From NCBI GenBank assembly GCA_963771715.1, contig CAVYUQ010000010.1, forward strand, positions 62,001-126,000: a stretch of DNA of 64,000 nt, read 5' to 3'. Source of the DNA: JACVRW01 sp963771715. GTDB lineage: Bacteria > Actinomycetota > Thermoleophilia > Solirubrobacterales > Thermoleophilaceae. Below the pieces are notes generated by a model that saw only the letters and a list, made by a program, of their open reading frames with translations, ran no database searches and was not told the DNA's origin. Every line of letters starts with the position of its first letter. The first letter of the stretch is position 1. Position numbers and translations under genes: made by a program. Shown here in pieces: positions 23,914 through 32,242 of the stretch.

Positions 23914-25101
23914 GTGCTCGGCAAGCGCACGGTGCGTGAGCTCGAGGTGGCCCCCGGCGAGAGCGTGCTCGCGCGTGTGGACTTCAACGTGCCGCTCGAA
24001 GAGGGGCAGGTCGTGGACGACGCGCGTATCCAGGCCGCCCTCCCGACCATCGAGTTGCTGCTCGAGAAGGGCACGCGGCTCGTGCTGTGCTCCCACATGG
24101 GGCGGCCGAAGGGGCGCGACCCGGAGACCTCGCTTGCACCCGTCTCGGCCCGCCTCGGCGAGCTGATAGATGCGCCGGTGCATCAGGCGCCGGAGGTCGT
24201 GGGGCCCGAGGTGCGGCGTGGTGTCGACCGGCTCGAGCCCGGAGCGGTGCTCGTGCTCGAGAACACGCGCTGGGAGCGGGGGGAGACGGAGAACGATCCC
24301 GGACTCGCGCGGGAGCTCGCGTCGCTCGGCGACGCCTACGTGAACGACGCCTTCGGCGCTGCCCACCGCGCGCACGCTTCGACTGTCGGAGTGGCGCAGT
24401 ACCTGCGCCCGGCCGTGGCCGGGCTCCTGCTCGAGCGCGAGGTCGTGACGCTGCGCTCGATCGTGGAGGCGCCGGAGCGCCCGCTGGCGGTGGTGCTCGG
24501 CGGCGCCAAGGTCACCGACAAGATCGCGCTGATAGACCGCTTCCTCGACACCGCCGACACGCTCCTGATCGGCGGCGCCATGTGCTTCTCGTTCTTCCGC
24601 GCGCAGGGCATCCCGACGGGGGATTCGCTGGTGGAGGAGGAGGGCGTGGAGCTGGCTCGCCGCGCACTCGAGAAGGCGGACACGTCGAACTGCCGCCTGC
24701 GGCTGCCCGTGGACCTCGTGATCGGCGACCGCTTCGACGCCTCGGCCGAGCACCGTGAGCTGGAGGGCGTGGACGTGCCCGACGGCTGGATGGGCCTCGA
24801 CATCGGCCCGCGCACGGCGGCGGGGTATGCGGGCGAGGTCGCGAAGGCCGGCACCGTCTTCTGGAACGGCCCGATGGGAGCCTTCGAGCTGAAGCCCTTC
24901 GCCGCCGGCACGCGCGCCGTCGCGGAGGCCGTGGCGGACGCGCCCGGCACCACGGTCGTGGGAGGAGGCGACTCGGGGGCCGCCCTCGCGGAGTTCGGTC
25001 TCGCCGACCGTGTGGATCACCTCTCCACAGGCGGCGGCGCGGCGCTCGAGCTGCTCGAGGGCAAGCGGCTGCCGGGCGTGGAGGTGCTGGATGACGCCTG
25101 A
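23914..25101 (+). CDS. pgk: Phosphoglycerate kinase
   Basis: A 395-residue kinase making ATP from 1,3-bisphosphoglycerate. Seen are RVDFNVPLEEGQ, the substrate-loop HMGRPKGRD, LGGAKVTDKIAL, and the nucleotide-binding Gly-rich GGGDSGAALAEFG. The GTG at 23914, one base after the gap stop, fits the family N-terminus (KRTVRELEV). It overlaps tpiA by 11 bases. Length is normal for monomeric bacterial enzymes. Confidence 0.96.
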   Translation: MLGKRTVRELEVAPGESVLARVDFNVPLEEGQVVDDARIQAALPTIELLLEKGTRLVLCSHMGRPKGRDPETSLAPVSARLGELIDAPVHQAPEVVGPEVRRGVDRLEPGAVLVLENTRWERGETENDPGLARELASLGDAYVNDAFGAAHRAHASTVGVAQYLRPAVAGLLLEREVVTLRSIVEAPERPLAVVLGGAKVTDKIALIDRFLDTADTLLIGGAMCFSFFRAQGIPTGDSLVEEEGVELARRALEKADTSNCRLRLPVDLVIGDRFDASAEHRELEGVDVPDGWMGLDIGPRTAAGYAGEVAKAGTVFWNGPMGAFELKPFAAGTRAVAEAVADAPGTTVVGGGDSGAALAEFGLADRVDHLSTGGGAALELLEGKRLPGVEVLDDA

Positions 25102-25855
25102 CGTCCCGCGCCGGCCGCTGATCGTGGGCAACTGGAAGCTGTGGGGAACGCGCGCGGAGGCGGCGGAGTGGTGCGAGCGCCTGACGCTCGACTCGGAGTG
25201 GTCCGCCGAGATCGGGGTCTGTCCCGTGTTCACGGCGCTCGACGTGTGCGTCCAGAAGCTGGAGGGGATCGGCGTGGAGGTGTACGCCCAAAGCATGCAC
25301 CAGGAGTCGAGCGGCGCATTCACCGGCGAGGTCGGCCCCGCGATGCTCACCGAGCTCGGCGTGCACGGCGTGGTACTCGGCCATTCGGAGCGCCGCCAGT
25401 ACTACTGCGAGACCGACCGCGCCCTCCAGGAGAAGGTGCCGGCGGCGCTCGCGGCGGGGTTGCGGCCGATCCTCTGCGTGGGCGAGAGCGAGGAGGAGCG
25501 CGAGCGCGACGAGACGCAGCGCAAGCTCCGCACCCAAGTCCAGGATGGGCTAGAGAAGGTCGCGGACGAGCGGCTCGCGGACGTGGTGATCGCGTACGAG
25601 CCGATCTGGGCGATCGGCACCGGCAAGGTCGCGACTCCAGAGATCGCCCAGGAGGCGATCGCATTCATCCGCGCGCTTGTCGGCGACCGCTCGAAGGACG
25701 CCGCCGAGCGCGTGCGGGTCCTCTACGGCGGCAGCGTGAAGCCCGACAACGCCGCCGAGATCCTCGCGCAGCCCGACGTGGACGGCGCGCTCGTGGGCGG
25801 AGCGAGCCTCGATCCCGAGGGCTTCGCCCGCATCGTGGCCGCCGCGGCGCCGTGA
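25091..25855 (+). CDS. tpiA: Triosephosphate isomerase
   Basis: A 254-residue TIM barrel interconverting DHAP and G3P. The N-terminal catalytic Lys is in GNWKLWG (usually NWKMN, so the following residues differ), the catalytic His is in VLGHSERR and the catalytic Glu in AYEPIWAIGTGK. The phosphate-binding end YGGSVKPDN and GGASLDPEGF are normal. The ATG lies 11 bases inside pgk, showing tight coupling. Confidence 0.96.
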   Translation: MTPDVPRRPLIVGNWKLWGTRAEAAEWCERLTLDSEWSAEIGVCPVFTALDVCVQKLEGIGVEVYAQSMHQESSGAFTGEVGPAMLTELGVHGVVLGHSERRQYYCETDRALQEKVPAALAAGLRPILCVGESEEERERDETQRKLRTQVQDGLEKVADERLADVVIAYEPIWAIGTGKVATPEIAQEAIAFIRALVGDRSKDAAERVRVLYGGSVKPDNAAEILAQPDVDGALVGGASLDPEGFARIVAAAAP

Positions 25856-27354
25856 CCTACCCGAGCGTCTGCCTCGTGGTCCTGGACGGCTGGGGGCTGG
25901 CCGACCCGGGTCCGGGCAACGCGATCTCGCTGGCGGACACGCCCGTGTTCGACGAGCTCTGGCAGCAGCACCCGCACACGACACTCATCACCCACGGCCC
26001 CGCCGTCGGACTTCCCGAGGGCCAGATGGGGAACTCCGAGGTCGGCCACCTCAACCTCGGCGCGGGCGCGGTGGTGAAGCAGGACCTGCTGCGCATCGAC
26101 GAGGCGATCGAGGACGGATCGTTCTTCGATAACGAGGCCCTGAAGGCAGCGTGCTCGACGGAGCGCCTTCACCTGCTCGGGCTGGTCTCCGACGGCGGCG
26201 TGCACTCCAGCATGGACCACCTGAAGGCGCTGATCGAGCTCGCCGGGCGCGAGGGCGTGGCTGACGTGGTGGTGCACGCCTTCACGGACGGGCGCGATAC
26301 GAATCCCGACAGCGGCGTGCGGCACGTGGCGGAGGTGGAGAGCTGGGGCGGCTGCCGCGTCGCGACGGTGAGCGGCCGCTACTACGCCATGGACCGGGAC
26401 ACCCGCTGGGAGCGGACGGAGCTCGCCTACGACGCGATCGTCGAGGGCGACGCGGAGTTCCGCGCGGAAACGGGCGAGGAGGCGGTGCGCCAGGCGTACG
26501 AGCGGGGCGAGACGGACGAGTTCATCAGGCCTACGCTCGTTGGAGATACCCAGGTCGGGGCTGACGCCCCTCGGGGCACAGGGGAGGGCCAGATCCGCGA
26601 CGGCGATGCCGCGATCTTCTTCAACTTCCGCCCCGACCGGGCACGTCAGCTGACGACCAAGCTGGGCGAGCTTCCCGGCCTCCGGCTCACGACCCTCACC
26701 GAGTACCACGAGGACTGGGACTACCCCGTGGCGTTCCCGCCGGCGCGCCCGGAGGTGACGCTCGCGTCGACGCTCGCCGAGCGCGGGAAGCGGCAGCTGC
26801 ACGTGGCCGAGACCGAGAAGTACGCCCACGTGACCTACTTCCTCAACGGCGGCGAGGAGGATCCGTACCCCGGGGAGGAGCGCTGCCTCGTGGACTCGCC
26901 GCGAGACGTGCCGACCTACGACAAGAAGCCGGAGATGAGCGCGCGGGAGGCGGCGGAGGCGCTGGTCGAGCGCTGGCGGGAGGGCGACTTCACGTTCGGG
27001 ATCATCAACTTCGCGAACCCGGACATGGTCGGTCACACCGGAGTGATCGAGGCTGCGGTGAGGGCCGTCGAGACCGTGGACGAGTGCCTCGGCCGCGTCG
27101 TTGAGGCGGTGCACGAGTCGGGCGGCGTCTGCATCGTCACGGCGGACCACGGCAACGCGGACCACATGCTCGAGCCCGACGGCAGCCCGAACACCGCGCA
27201 TTCCATGAACCCGGTCCCGCTCGTGATCACCGGCGACGTGGGCGAGCTGCGCGACGGCGGCACGCTCGCCGACGTCGCGCCGACGGCCCTCGCCCTGCTG
27301 GGCGAGGAGCAGCCCGCAGCGATGACCGGAAAGTCGCTCGTGTTAAGGGTCTGA
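25852..27354 (+). CDS. gpmI: 2,3-bisphosphoglycerate-independent phosphoglycerate mutase
   Basis: A 500-residue manganese-dependent mutase converting 3- to 2-phosphoglycerate through a phosphoserine. Asp12 (VVLDGWG) and the C-terminal TADHGNADHML are metal ligands. Ser62 in MGNSEVGH is the phosphorylated residue; NFANPDMVGHTG adds further ligands. GTG start overlapping the tpiA stop by four bases (25852-25855). The four-gene run covers glycolysis from triose phosphate to 2-phosphoglycerate. Eno and pyk are not in the window. Confidence 0.96.
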   Translation: MTYPSVCLVVLDGWGLADPGPGNAISLADTPVFDELWQQHPHTTLITHGPAVGLPEGQMGNSEVGHLNLGAGAVVKQDLLRIDEAIEDGSFFDNEALKAACSTERLHLLGLVSDGGVHSSMDHLKALIELAGREGVADVVVHAFTDGRDTNPDSGVRHVAEVESWGGCRVATVSGRYYAMDRDTRWERTELAYDAIVEGDAEFRAETGEEAVRQAYERGETDEFIRPTLVGDTQVGADAPRGTGEGQIRDGDAAIFFNFRPDRARQLTTKLGELPGLRLTTLTEYHEDWDYPVAFPPARPEVTLASTLAERGKRQLHVAETEKYAHVTYFLNGGEEDPYPGEERCLVDSPRDVPTYDKKPEMSAREAAEALVERWREGDFTFGIINFANPDMVGHTGVIEAAVRAVETVDECLGRVVEAVHESGGVCIVTADHGNADHMLEPDGSPNTAHSMNPVPLVITGDVGELRDGGTLADVAPTALALLGEEQPAAMTGKSLVLRV

Positions 27355-27392
27355 CCCCTCGCTGAAAATTAACCGTTCTAGGCTCCCTGGCC

Positions 27393-28562
27393 GTGGGAGC
27401 CTTCGAGATCAGCGCGCGCGACGGCGCCGCTCGCGCGGGCGTGATCCACACCGCGCACGGGCCGGTGCGCACGCCCGCGTTCGTGCCGCTCGCGTCGAGC
27501 GCGACGGTGAAGTCGCTTCATTCGAGCGAGGTCGCCGAGCTCGGCTACGACATGGTGCTCGGCAACACCTTCCACCTCTTCATCCAGCCAGGTCACGAGC
27601 TCGTGCGCGAGATGGGCGGGCTGCACGAGTTCATGGGCTGGCGCCGGCCGATCATCACCGACTCGGGCGGCTACCAGGTGTTCTCGATGGGCCACGGATC
27701 GGTGGCGGAGGAGATCAAGCGGCGCCGCGATCGTCGCCAGTCGATGGTGCTCTCGATCGAGGAGGAGGGGGTGCGCTTCCGCTCCTATGCGGACGGGACG
27801 GAGCGCTTCATGGGCCCCGAGACCTCGATGGAGGTTCAGGCCGCACTCGGCTCCGACATAGCGCTCGCCTTCGACGAGTGCACGCCCTTCCACGTGGAGC
27901 GCGACTACACCGCGAGCTCCATGGAGCGCACGCATCGCTGGCTCGACCGCTGCGTGGCGTGGTGCCGGGACCACGCGCCCGACGGCCAGCTGCTCTACGG
28001 GATCGTCCAGGGCGGGGTCTACGAGGACCTGCGCGCCGAGTCGAGCGCCTACGTGACAGGCGCGGGCGTGGACGGCATCGCGATCGGCGGCTCGCTCGGG
28101 CAGGAGAAGGCCCAGATGCGCGAGGTGGTGGGCTGGGCGCTCGCCGGGCTCCCGGAGGAGCCGCCGCGCCACCTGCTCGGGATCGGTGACGTGGACGACG
28201 TGGTCCACGCCGTGGGCGCCGGCATCGACAGCTTCGACTGCGCCACGCCCACCCGGCTGGCGCGCCATGGGACGGCCTTCGTCTACGACCCCGGCGGCCG
28301 CTGGCGCCTGGACCTGACGAAGAGCGTCCACCGGACAAGCCGAGAGCCGATCGACCCGGACTGCCCGTGTCCGGCCTGCCGTGAGCACACGCGCGGCTAC
28401 CTCCACTACCTCACACGGGTCAATGAGCTGACCGCCAAGCGCCTGCTCACACTCCACAACCTGACCTTCATGGAGCAGCTTATGCGCAGGCTGCGCGAGG
28501 CGATCATCGCGGGCGAGTACGAGCGCGAGGCGGAGCGCGTGCTCGCGGGCGGCGCGCCGTGA
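27393..28562 (+). CDS. tgt: tRNA-guanine transglycosylase
   Basis: A 389-residue enzyme exchanging guanine 34 for a queuine precursor in tRNAs with GUN anticodons. Seen are TDSGGYQVFS with Asp90, the nucleophile region DSFDCATPTR, GIVQGGVYEDLR and the zinc site CPCPACREHTRGYLHYL. GTG start at 27393, 38 bases after gpmI. The stop overlaps a possible GTG of the oxidoreductase gene (GTGA at 28559). The upstream gap holds an A/T-rich patch (AAAATTAACCG) that could be a promoter. Confidence 0.95.
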   Translation: MGAFEISARDGAARAGVIHTAHGPVRTPAFVPLASSATVKSLHSSEVAELGYDMVLGNTFHLFIQPGHELVREMGGLHEFMGWRRPIITDSGGYQVFSMGHGSVAEEIKRRRDRRQSMVLSIEEEGVRFRSYADGTERFMGPETSMEVQAALGSDIALAFDECTPFHVERDYTASSMERTHRWLDRCVAWCRDHAPDGQLLYGIVQGGVYEDLRAESSAYVTGAGVDGIAIGGSLGQEKAQMREVVGWALAGLPEEPPRHLLGIGDVDDVVHAVGAGIDSFDCATPTRLARHGTAFVYDPGGRWRLDLTKSVHRTSREPIDPDCPCPACREHTRGYLHYLTRVNELTAKRLLTLHNLTFMEQLMRRLREAIIAGEYEREAERVLAGGAP

Positions 28563-28611
28563 CGGGGGTGGGACCGCGCCCTACTGGCTGGACGCCCCCT
28601 ACCAGCCGCGC

Positions 28612-29751
28612 GTGCCGCTGGCGGACGACGTGGAGGTGGACGCGGTCGTGGTGGGCGCCGGCGTGGGCGGGCTCTCGTGCGCGCGCCGGCTCGCCCAGCA
28701 CGGCATGGAGACGTTGGTGCTGGAGCGCGGCACCGTCGCCGGGGGCGCCAGCGGCCGCAACGGGGGCTTCCTGCTGGCGGGCGTCTCCCCCTTCCACGTG
28801 GACGCCCGCGAGCGCCTGGGCGCGGAGCGGGCGCGGGCGATCTACCAGCGCACGCTCGACGCGCAGCAGGAGGTCTACGAGCTGGCCGCCGAGCTCGGGG
28901 CGGGCGATGCCGTGCGGCGCGTGGGGTTGCTTCGCGCCAGCGACTCCGAGGAGGAGGCCGAGCACGTCCGCCGTCACGCCGAGGCCCTGCGGGCCGACGG
29001 CTTCCCGGCCCAGCTCGTGGAACGCGACGAGCTGCCCGCCCCGCTGCGCCGCCACTTCTTCAACGGCTGCCTGACCGAGAACGACGGCGTGCTGCATCCG
29101 GCGCGCTGGATCAGGGCGCTCGCCGAGGCGGCGGAACAGGCCGGGGCACGCATCTGCGAGGGCACGCCCGTGCGCGGGCCGGTCCGCGCCCCGCACGAGG
29201 CCGAGCTGCTCGCCGCGGGCGGGACCGTGCGCGCCAGGCACGTGATCGTGGCGAGTGACGGCGGGCTGCCGGCGTTGGTTCCGCGCTACGACGGCCGCGT
29301 GCGGGCGCGGCGCCTGCACATGGTGGCCACGGAGCCGCAGCGCGAGCGCGTTCTGGAGCGGCCCCTGTACTCGCGCTGGGGCTTCGAGTACGCGCAGCAG
29401 GCGCCCGGCGGACAGGTGCTCGCGGGCGGCTTCAGCGACGTGGACGGCGAGGCTTCCTACACCGACAGCGACGAGGGCTCGCCCGCGGTGTGGGAGCGGA
29501 TCGCGGCGTGGCTCGGTGACGCTCTCGGGATCCACGCACAGGTCACGCACCGCTGGGTCGGGACGGTCGGCTACACCGACGACGGCCTGCCCTACGCGGG
29601 CGCCGTGCCCGAGCAGCCCGGCCTGTACGTGCTGGGCGGCTACTCAGGTCACGGCAACGTTCCGGGCTACCTGGCCGGGAAGGAGGTCGCCGACCTGGTG
29701 GCCGGTGACCCGGGGGAGCCCGTGCTCAGCGCTGCGAGTGCTCGCCAATGA
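28612..29751 (+). CDS. FAD-dependent oxidoreductase (DAO/GlpD type)
   Basis: A flavoprotein with the dinucleotide motif VVVGAGVGGLSCARRLA, then GGASGRNGGFL and the C-terminal GYTDDGLPYAGA and GGYSGHGNVPGYLAG typical of D-amino-acid-oxidase-like enzymes. The visible frame starts at GTG 28612, but upstream in frame the DNA reads GTAPYWLDAPYQPR, a stretch usually present in this subfamily. A GTG at 28559 overlapping the tgt stop would reach it if one G were missing in the five-G run at about 28565. The true protein is probably 18 residues longer. Amine or amino acid oxidation is likely; the substrate is unknown. Confidence 0.82.
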   Translation: MPLADDVEVDAVVVGAGVGGLSCARRLAQHGMETLVLERGTVAGGASGRNGGFLLAGVSPFHVDARERLGAERARAIYQRTLDAQQEVYELAAELGAGDAVRRVGLLRASDSEEEAEHVRRHAEALRADGFPAQLVERDELPAPLRRHFFNGCLTENDGVLHPARWIRALAEAAEQAGARICEGTPVRGPVRAPHEAELLAAGGTVRARHVIVASDGGLPALVPRYDGRVRARRLHMVATEPQRERVLERPLYSRWGFEYAQQAPGGQVLAGGFSDVDGEASYTDSDEGSPAVWERIAAWLGDALGIHAQVTHRWVGTVGYTDDGLPYAGAVPEQPGLYVLGGYSGHGNVPGYLAGKEVADLVAGDPGEPVLSAASARQ

Positions 29752-30937
29752 AGTCGCGCAGACCGTCGATCTGCTGCTGAGCGTCGCCGTCATCGACCGG
29801 TTGCACGCCGTCGCCCCCGGAGGACGACAGCAGCGCCACCGCCACCACTGCGATGGCGGCAAGGGCCGCGAGCAGCGCCAGGAAGCCGCCGAAGCGGCGC
29901 CGGCTGGCCGCACGGCGGGCCGCCGCACGCTCGTCCCGGCGAGCTCGGGCCGGCGCGGCCGTCAGCGGCGGCGCCGCCTGCTGCACGCGCGTGGGCTGTG
30001 GCCCGCGGTACTGAGTGCGCGGGAGCGCCTGCGTCGCGGACGTGTCGTCAATCGCGCGAGTGGCGTCGTAGTCGCTGACCGCGAGCCGCTGCGTGGCCTC
30101 GGTGACCTCGCCGCGCGCGCCCGCCTCGATCGCCTCGGACATCTCGAGGGCGCTCGAGTAGCGGGCGGCGGGGTCGCGCTCGAGCGCGAGCCGGACGGCG
30201 TCGTCGAGCTCCGGCGGGACCTCCGGCCGGTAGTCCGTGATCGGCGCGACCGGCTCCTGCTGCTGCTTGAGCGCGAGCTCGGTGAGCGACGCGTACTCGT
30301 GCGGCAGCCGTCCGGTCAGGAACTGATAGGCGCACACGCCCAGCGAGTAGATGTCCGACGCCGGTCCGGCCTCCTCGCCGCGCGCCTGCTCTGGCGACAG
30401 GTACGCCGCCGTCCCGAGCACCGATCCGACCTGGGTGATGCGGGTCTGTTCGGCCGCCTTGGCGATCCCGAAGTCCGCAAGCTTCGTGGTGCCCATCTCC
30501 TGCGCGAACAGCAGGTTGCCCGGCTTCACGTCGCGGTGGACCACGCCCGCCCGGTGCGCGTAGTCGAGCCCGTGGCAGGCGTCGCGCACCAGCCGCACGG
30601 TCTCGTCGATGTCGAGCTCCTTGCGCTCGCGCAGCATGTCGGCCGCCGAGGGCCCGTCCACGTACTCCATGACGATGTAGTGGCGCTCGGACGCCGGGTC
30701 CTGGCCGGAGTCGAACACCTGCACGACGTTGGGGTGCTGGAGGCGCGCGGCCGAGAGCGCCTCGCGCCTGAAGCGGGCCACGAATGCCTCGTCGTCTGCG
30801 AGGTGCTCGGCGAGCAGCTTCACGGCCACGGGCCGCTCGAGCACCGTGTCCTGGGCCATGAACACCGTCGACATCCCGCCCGCCCCGAGGCGGCGCTCGA
30901 TCCGGTAGCGGCCGGCGACCTCGGTGGGCGAGCTCAC
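29726..30937 (-). CDS. PknB-like serine/threonine protein kinase without PASTA domains
   Basis: A 403-residue membrane kinase. The Gly-rich loop is RRLGAGGMSTVF, the ATP lysine Lys40 (VAVK), the catalytic loop HRDVKPGNLL, the metal site DFGIAKA and the activation segment GTAAYLSPEQARG. A juxtamembrane basic linker is followed by one membrane helix (FGGFLALLAALAAIAVVAVA) and a short acidic extracellular tail of about 35 residues; no PASTA repeats. GTG start overlaps the lipoprotein stop by four bases. Third gene of a phosphoesterase-lipoprotein-kinase operon. It overlaps the convergent FAD gene by 26 bases. Confidence 0.9.
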   Translation of the reverse strand: MSSPTEVAGRYRIERRLGAGGMSTVFMAQDTVLERPVAVKLLAEHLADDEAFVARFRREALSAARLQHPNVVQVFDSGQDPASERHYIVMEYVDGPSAADMLRERKELDIDETVRLVRDACHGLDYAHRAGVVHRDVKPGNLLFAQEMGTTKLADFGIAKAAEQTRITQVGSVLGTAAYLSPEQARGEEAGPASDIYSLGVCAYQFLTGRLPHEYASLTELALKQQQEPVAPITDYRPEVPPELDDAVRLALERDPAARYSSALEMSEAIEAGARGEVTEATQRLAVSDYDATRAIDDTSATQALPRTQYRGPQPTRVQQAAPPLTAAPARARRDERAAARRAASRRRFGGFLALLAALAAIAVVAVALLSSSGGDGVQPVDDGDAQQQIDGLRDFIGEHSQR

Positions 30938-31491
30938 TGCTTCCCCTTGTCCTTCGCCTTGGAGGTGCCGGGGCCGACGCCCCCGCCGTTGCCGGTCTCG
31001 GGGATCGCGCCGCCGCTGTCGCCGTCTCCGTCCTGCGGAATGGTCTCGTCGTCCGGGGCGGTCTCGGTGTCGGTCTCCGGCGGCGTGGTCTCGGTGGTCT
31101 CGGTCGGGATCTCGATGGTCTCGGTCTGCTCGGTCTCGGTCGGGGCCGTCTTCGCCGGCTCGTCCGGCTTCAGGTCCTCGCACTCGCTCTCGACGAGGCT
31201 CCAGAGGTTGTCGAAGCTCTCCTCCAGCGCGTCGCGCACGTCCGGATCCACGGAGCCGGGAAGCGAGTCGATGATCTTCCCGACCTCCGGCATGGTGTCG
31301 TCGAGGATGTCCTTGCAGGCGCCCTCGCTGCCGTTGGCGAGGCGGTTCTGCGCCTCGTCGAGTCGGATCCGGAGCGCGGACGCCTGCTCGGCCGGGATCG
31401 GGCTGCCCTTCTCGTCGTCGGAGCCGCAGCCGGCGGTCGCCAGGCAGGCGCCGAGCGCCAGCAGGAGGGATATGCGCTTGAGAGTGGTCAC
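30934..31491 (-). CDS. Lipoprotein with Thr/Glu/Pro-rich extracytoplasmic tail
   Basis: A 185-residue protein with a lipobox-like signal (LLLALGACLATAGCGSD, Cys in TAGC). A helical domain of about 90 residues follows (EQASALRIRLDEAQNRLA to LVESECEDLK, two Cys possibly bonded), then a low-complexity tail rich in Thr, Glu and Pro and ending Lys-rich. It lies between the phosphoesterase and the kinase with four-base overlaps on both sides. The helical domain could be an external sensor partner of the kinase. No family recognised. Confidence 0.65.
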   Translation of the reverse strand: MTTLKRISLLLALGACLATAGCGSDDEKGSPIPAEQASALRIRLDEAQNRLANGSEGACKDILDDTMPEVGKIIDSLPGSVDPDVRDALEESFDNLWSLVESECEDLKPDEPAKTAPTETEQTETIEIPTETTETTPPETDTETAPDDETIPQDGDGDSGGAIPETGNGGGVGPGTSKAKDKGKQ

Positions 31492-32219
31492 TGTCCGCTG
31501 TAGAGGCGCTCCGCAAGTACCCGGGGCAGCCCGGCCTCCTCGATCGCCGTGGCCGCCTCGTCGATCGGGTACTCGACCCGGCGCCAGGTGGCCTTCCACG
31601 ACTCTGTGTCTAGCAGGAGCCACGCCGCCCTTGGGTCGCCGTCGCGCGGCTGGCCCACGCCACCCGGGTTCACGAGCCACTCCCCGACCGAGAGGTCGCG
31701 CTCCAGGTTCGCGTCCGCGGTGGCCCCGGAGACCTTGCCGTCCTCCTCGCGGTGGAACCAGAGGGCCACGTGCGAGTGCCCGATCGCGGCCACGCGCCCG
31801 TCCATCAGGTCCATGCACTCGTCCGCCTGCCAGCCGGAGAGGACGTACTCCCACACGGGGTCGCGTGGGCTGGCGTGGTAGAGCGCCGGATCGCGCGCGG
31901 TGTCGGACGGCACCAGGCCCTTGAGGTAGGCCATGGTCTCCTCCGCGATCGTCTCCTGTGTCCAGCGGGCCGCCGCGGCCGCGCTCGAGGAGAAGTCGGT
32001 AATCGGGATCTCGCCGGTGACCACCAGGTCGTGGTTGCCGGCGAGCGACATATTGCAGCGCTCGCGCGCGAGCGCCACGCAGTCGTCGGGCTCCGCGCCG
32101 TAGCCGACCAGGTCGCCCAGGCACCAGATCTCCTCGGCGCCCTCGGAATCCACGTCGTCGAGCACCGCCTCGAAGGCGGGCCGGTTCCCGTGGACGTCTG
32201 AGAGCAGGGCAATTCGCAT
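31488..32219 (-). CDS. Calcineurin-like metallophosphoesterase
   Basis: A 243-residue cytosolic two-metal phosphoesterase. The five ligands motifs are all present: SDVHGN, GDLVGYG, GNHD, a His region (YHASPRDPV) and GHSHV. The fold matches the YfcE/serine-threonine phosphatase superfamily, so cyclic nucleotide or phosphoprotein cleavage is possible. Being in one operon with a Ser/Thr kinase makes a phosphoprotein role tempting, but this is inference. ATG at 32219 puts MRIALLSDVHG at the N-terminus; the divergent protease start is 23 bases away. Confidence 0.87.
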   Translation of the reverse strand: MRIALLSDVHGNRPAFEAVLDDVDSEGAEEIWCLGDLVGYGAEPDDCVALARERCNMSLAGNHDLVVTGEIPITDFSSSAAAAARWTQETIAEETMAYLKGLVPSDTARDPALYHASPRDPVWEYVLSGWQADECMDLMDGRVAAIGHSHVALWFHREEDGKVSGATADANLERDLSVGEWLVNPGGVGQPRDGDPRAAWLLLDTESWKATWRRVEYPIDEAATAIEEAGLPRVLAERLYSGQ

Positions 32220-32242
32220 CTGGAGGGCTTCTACAGTGTCGA

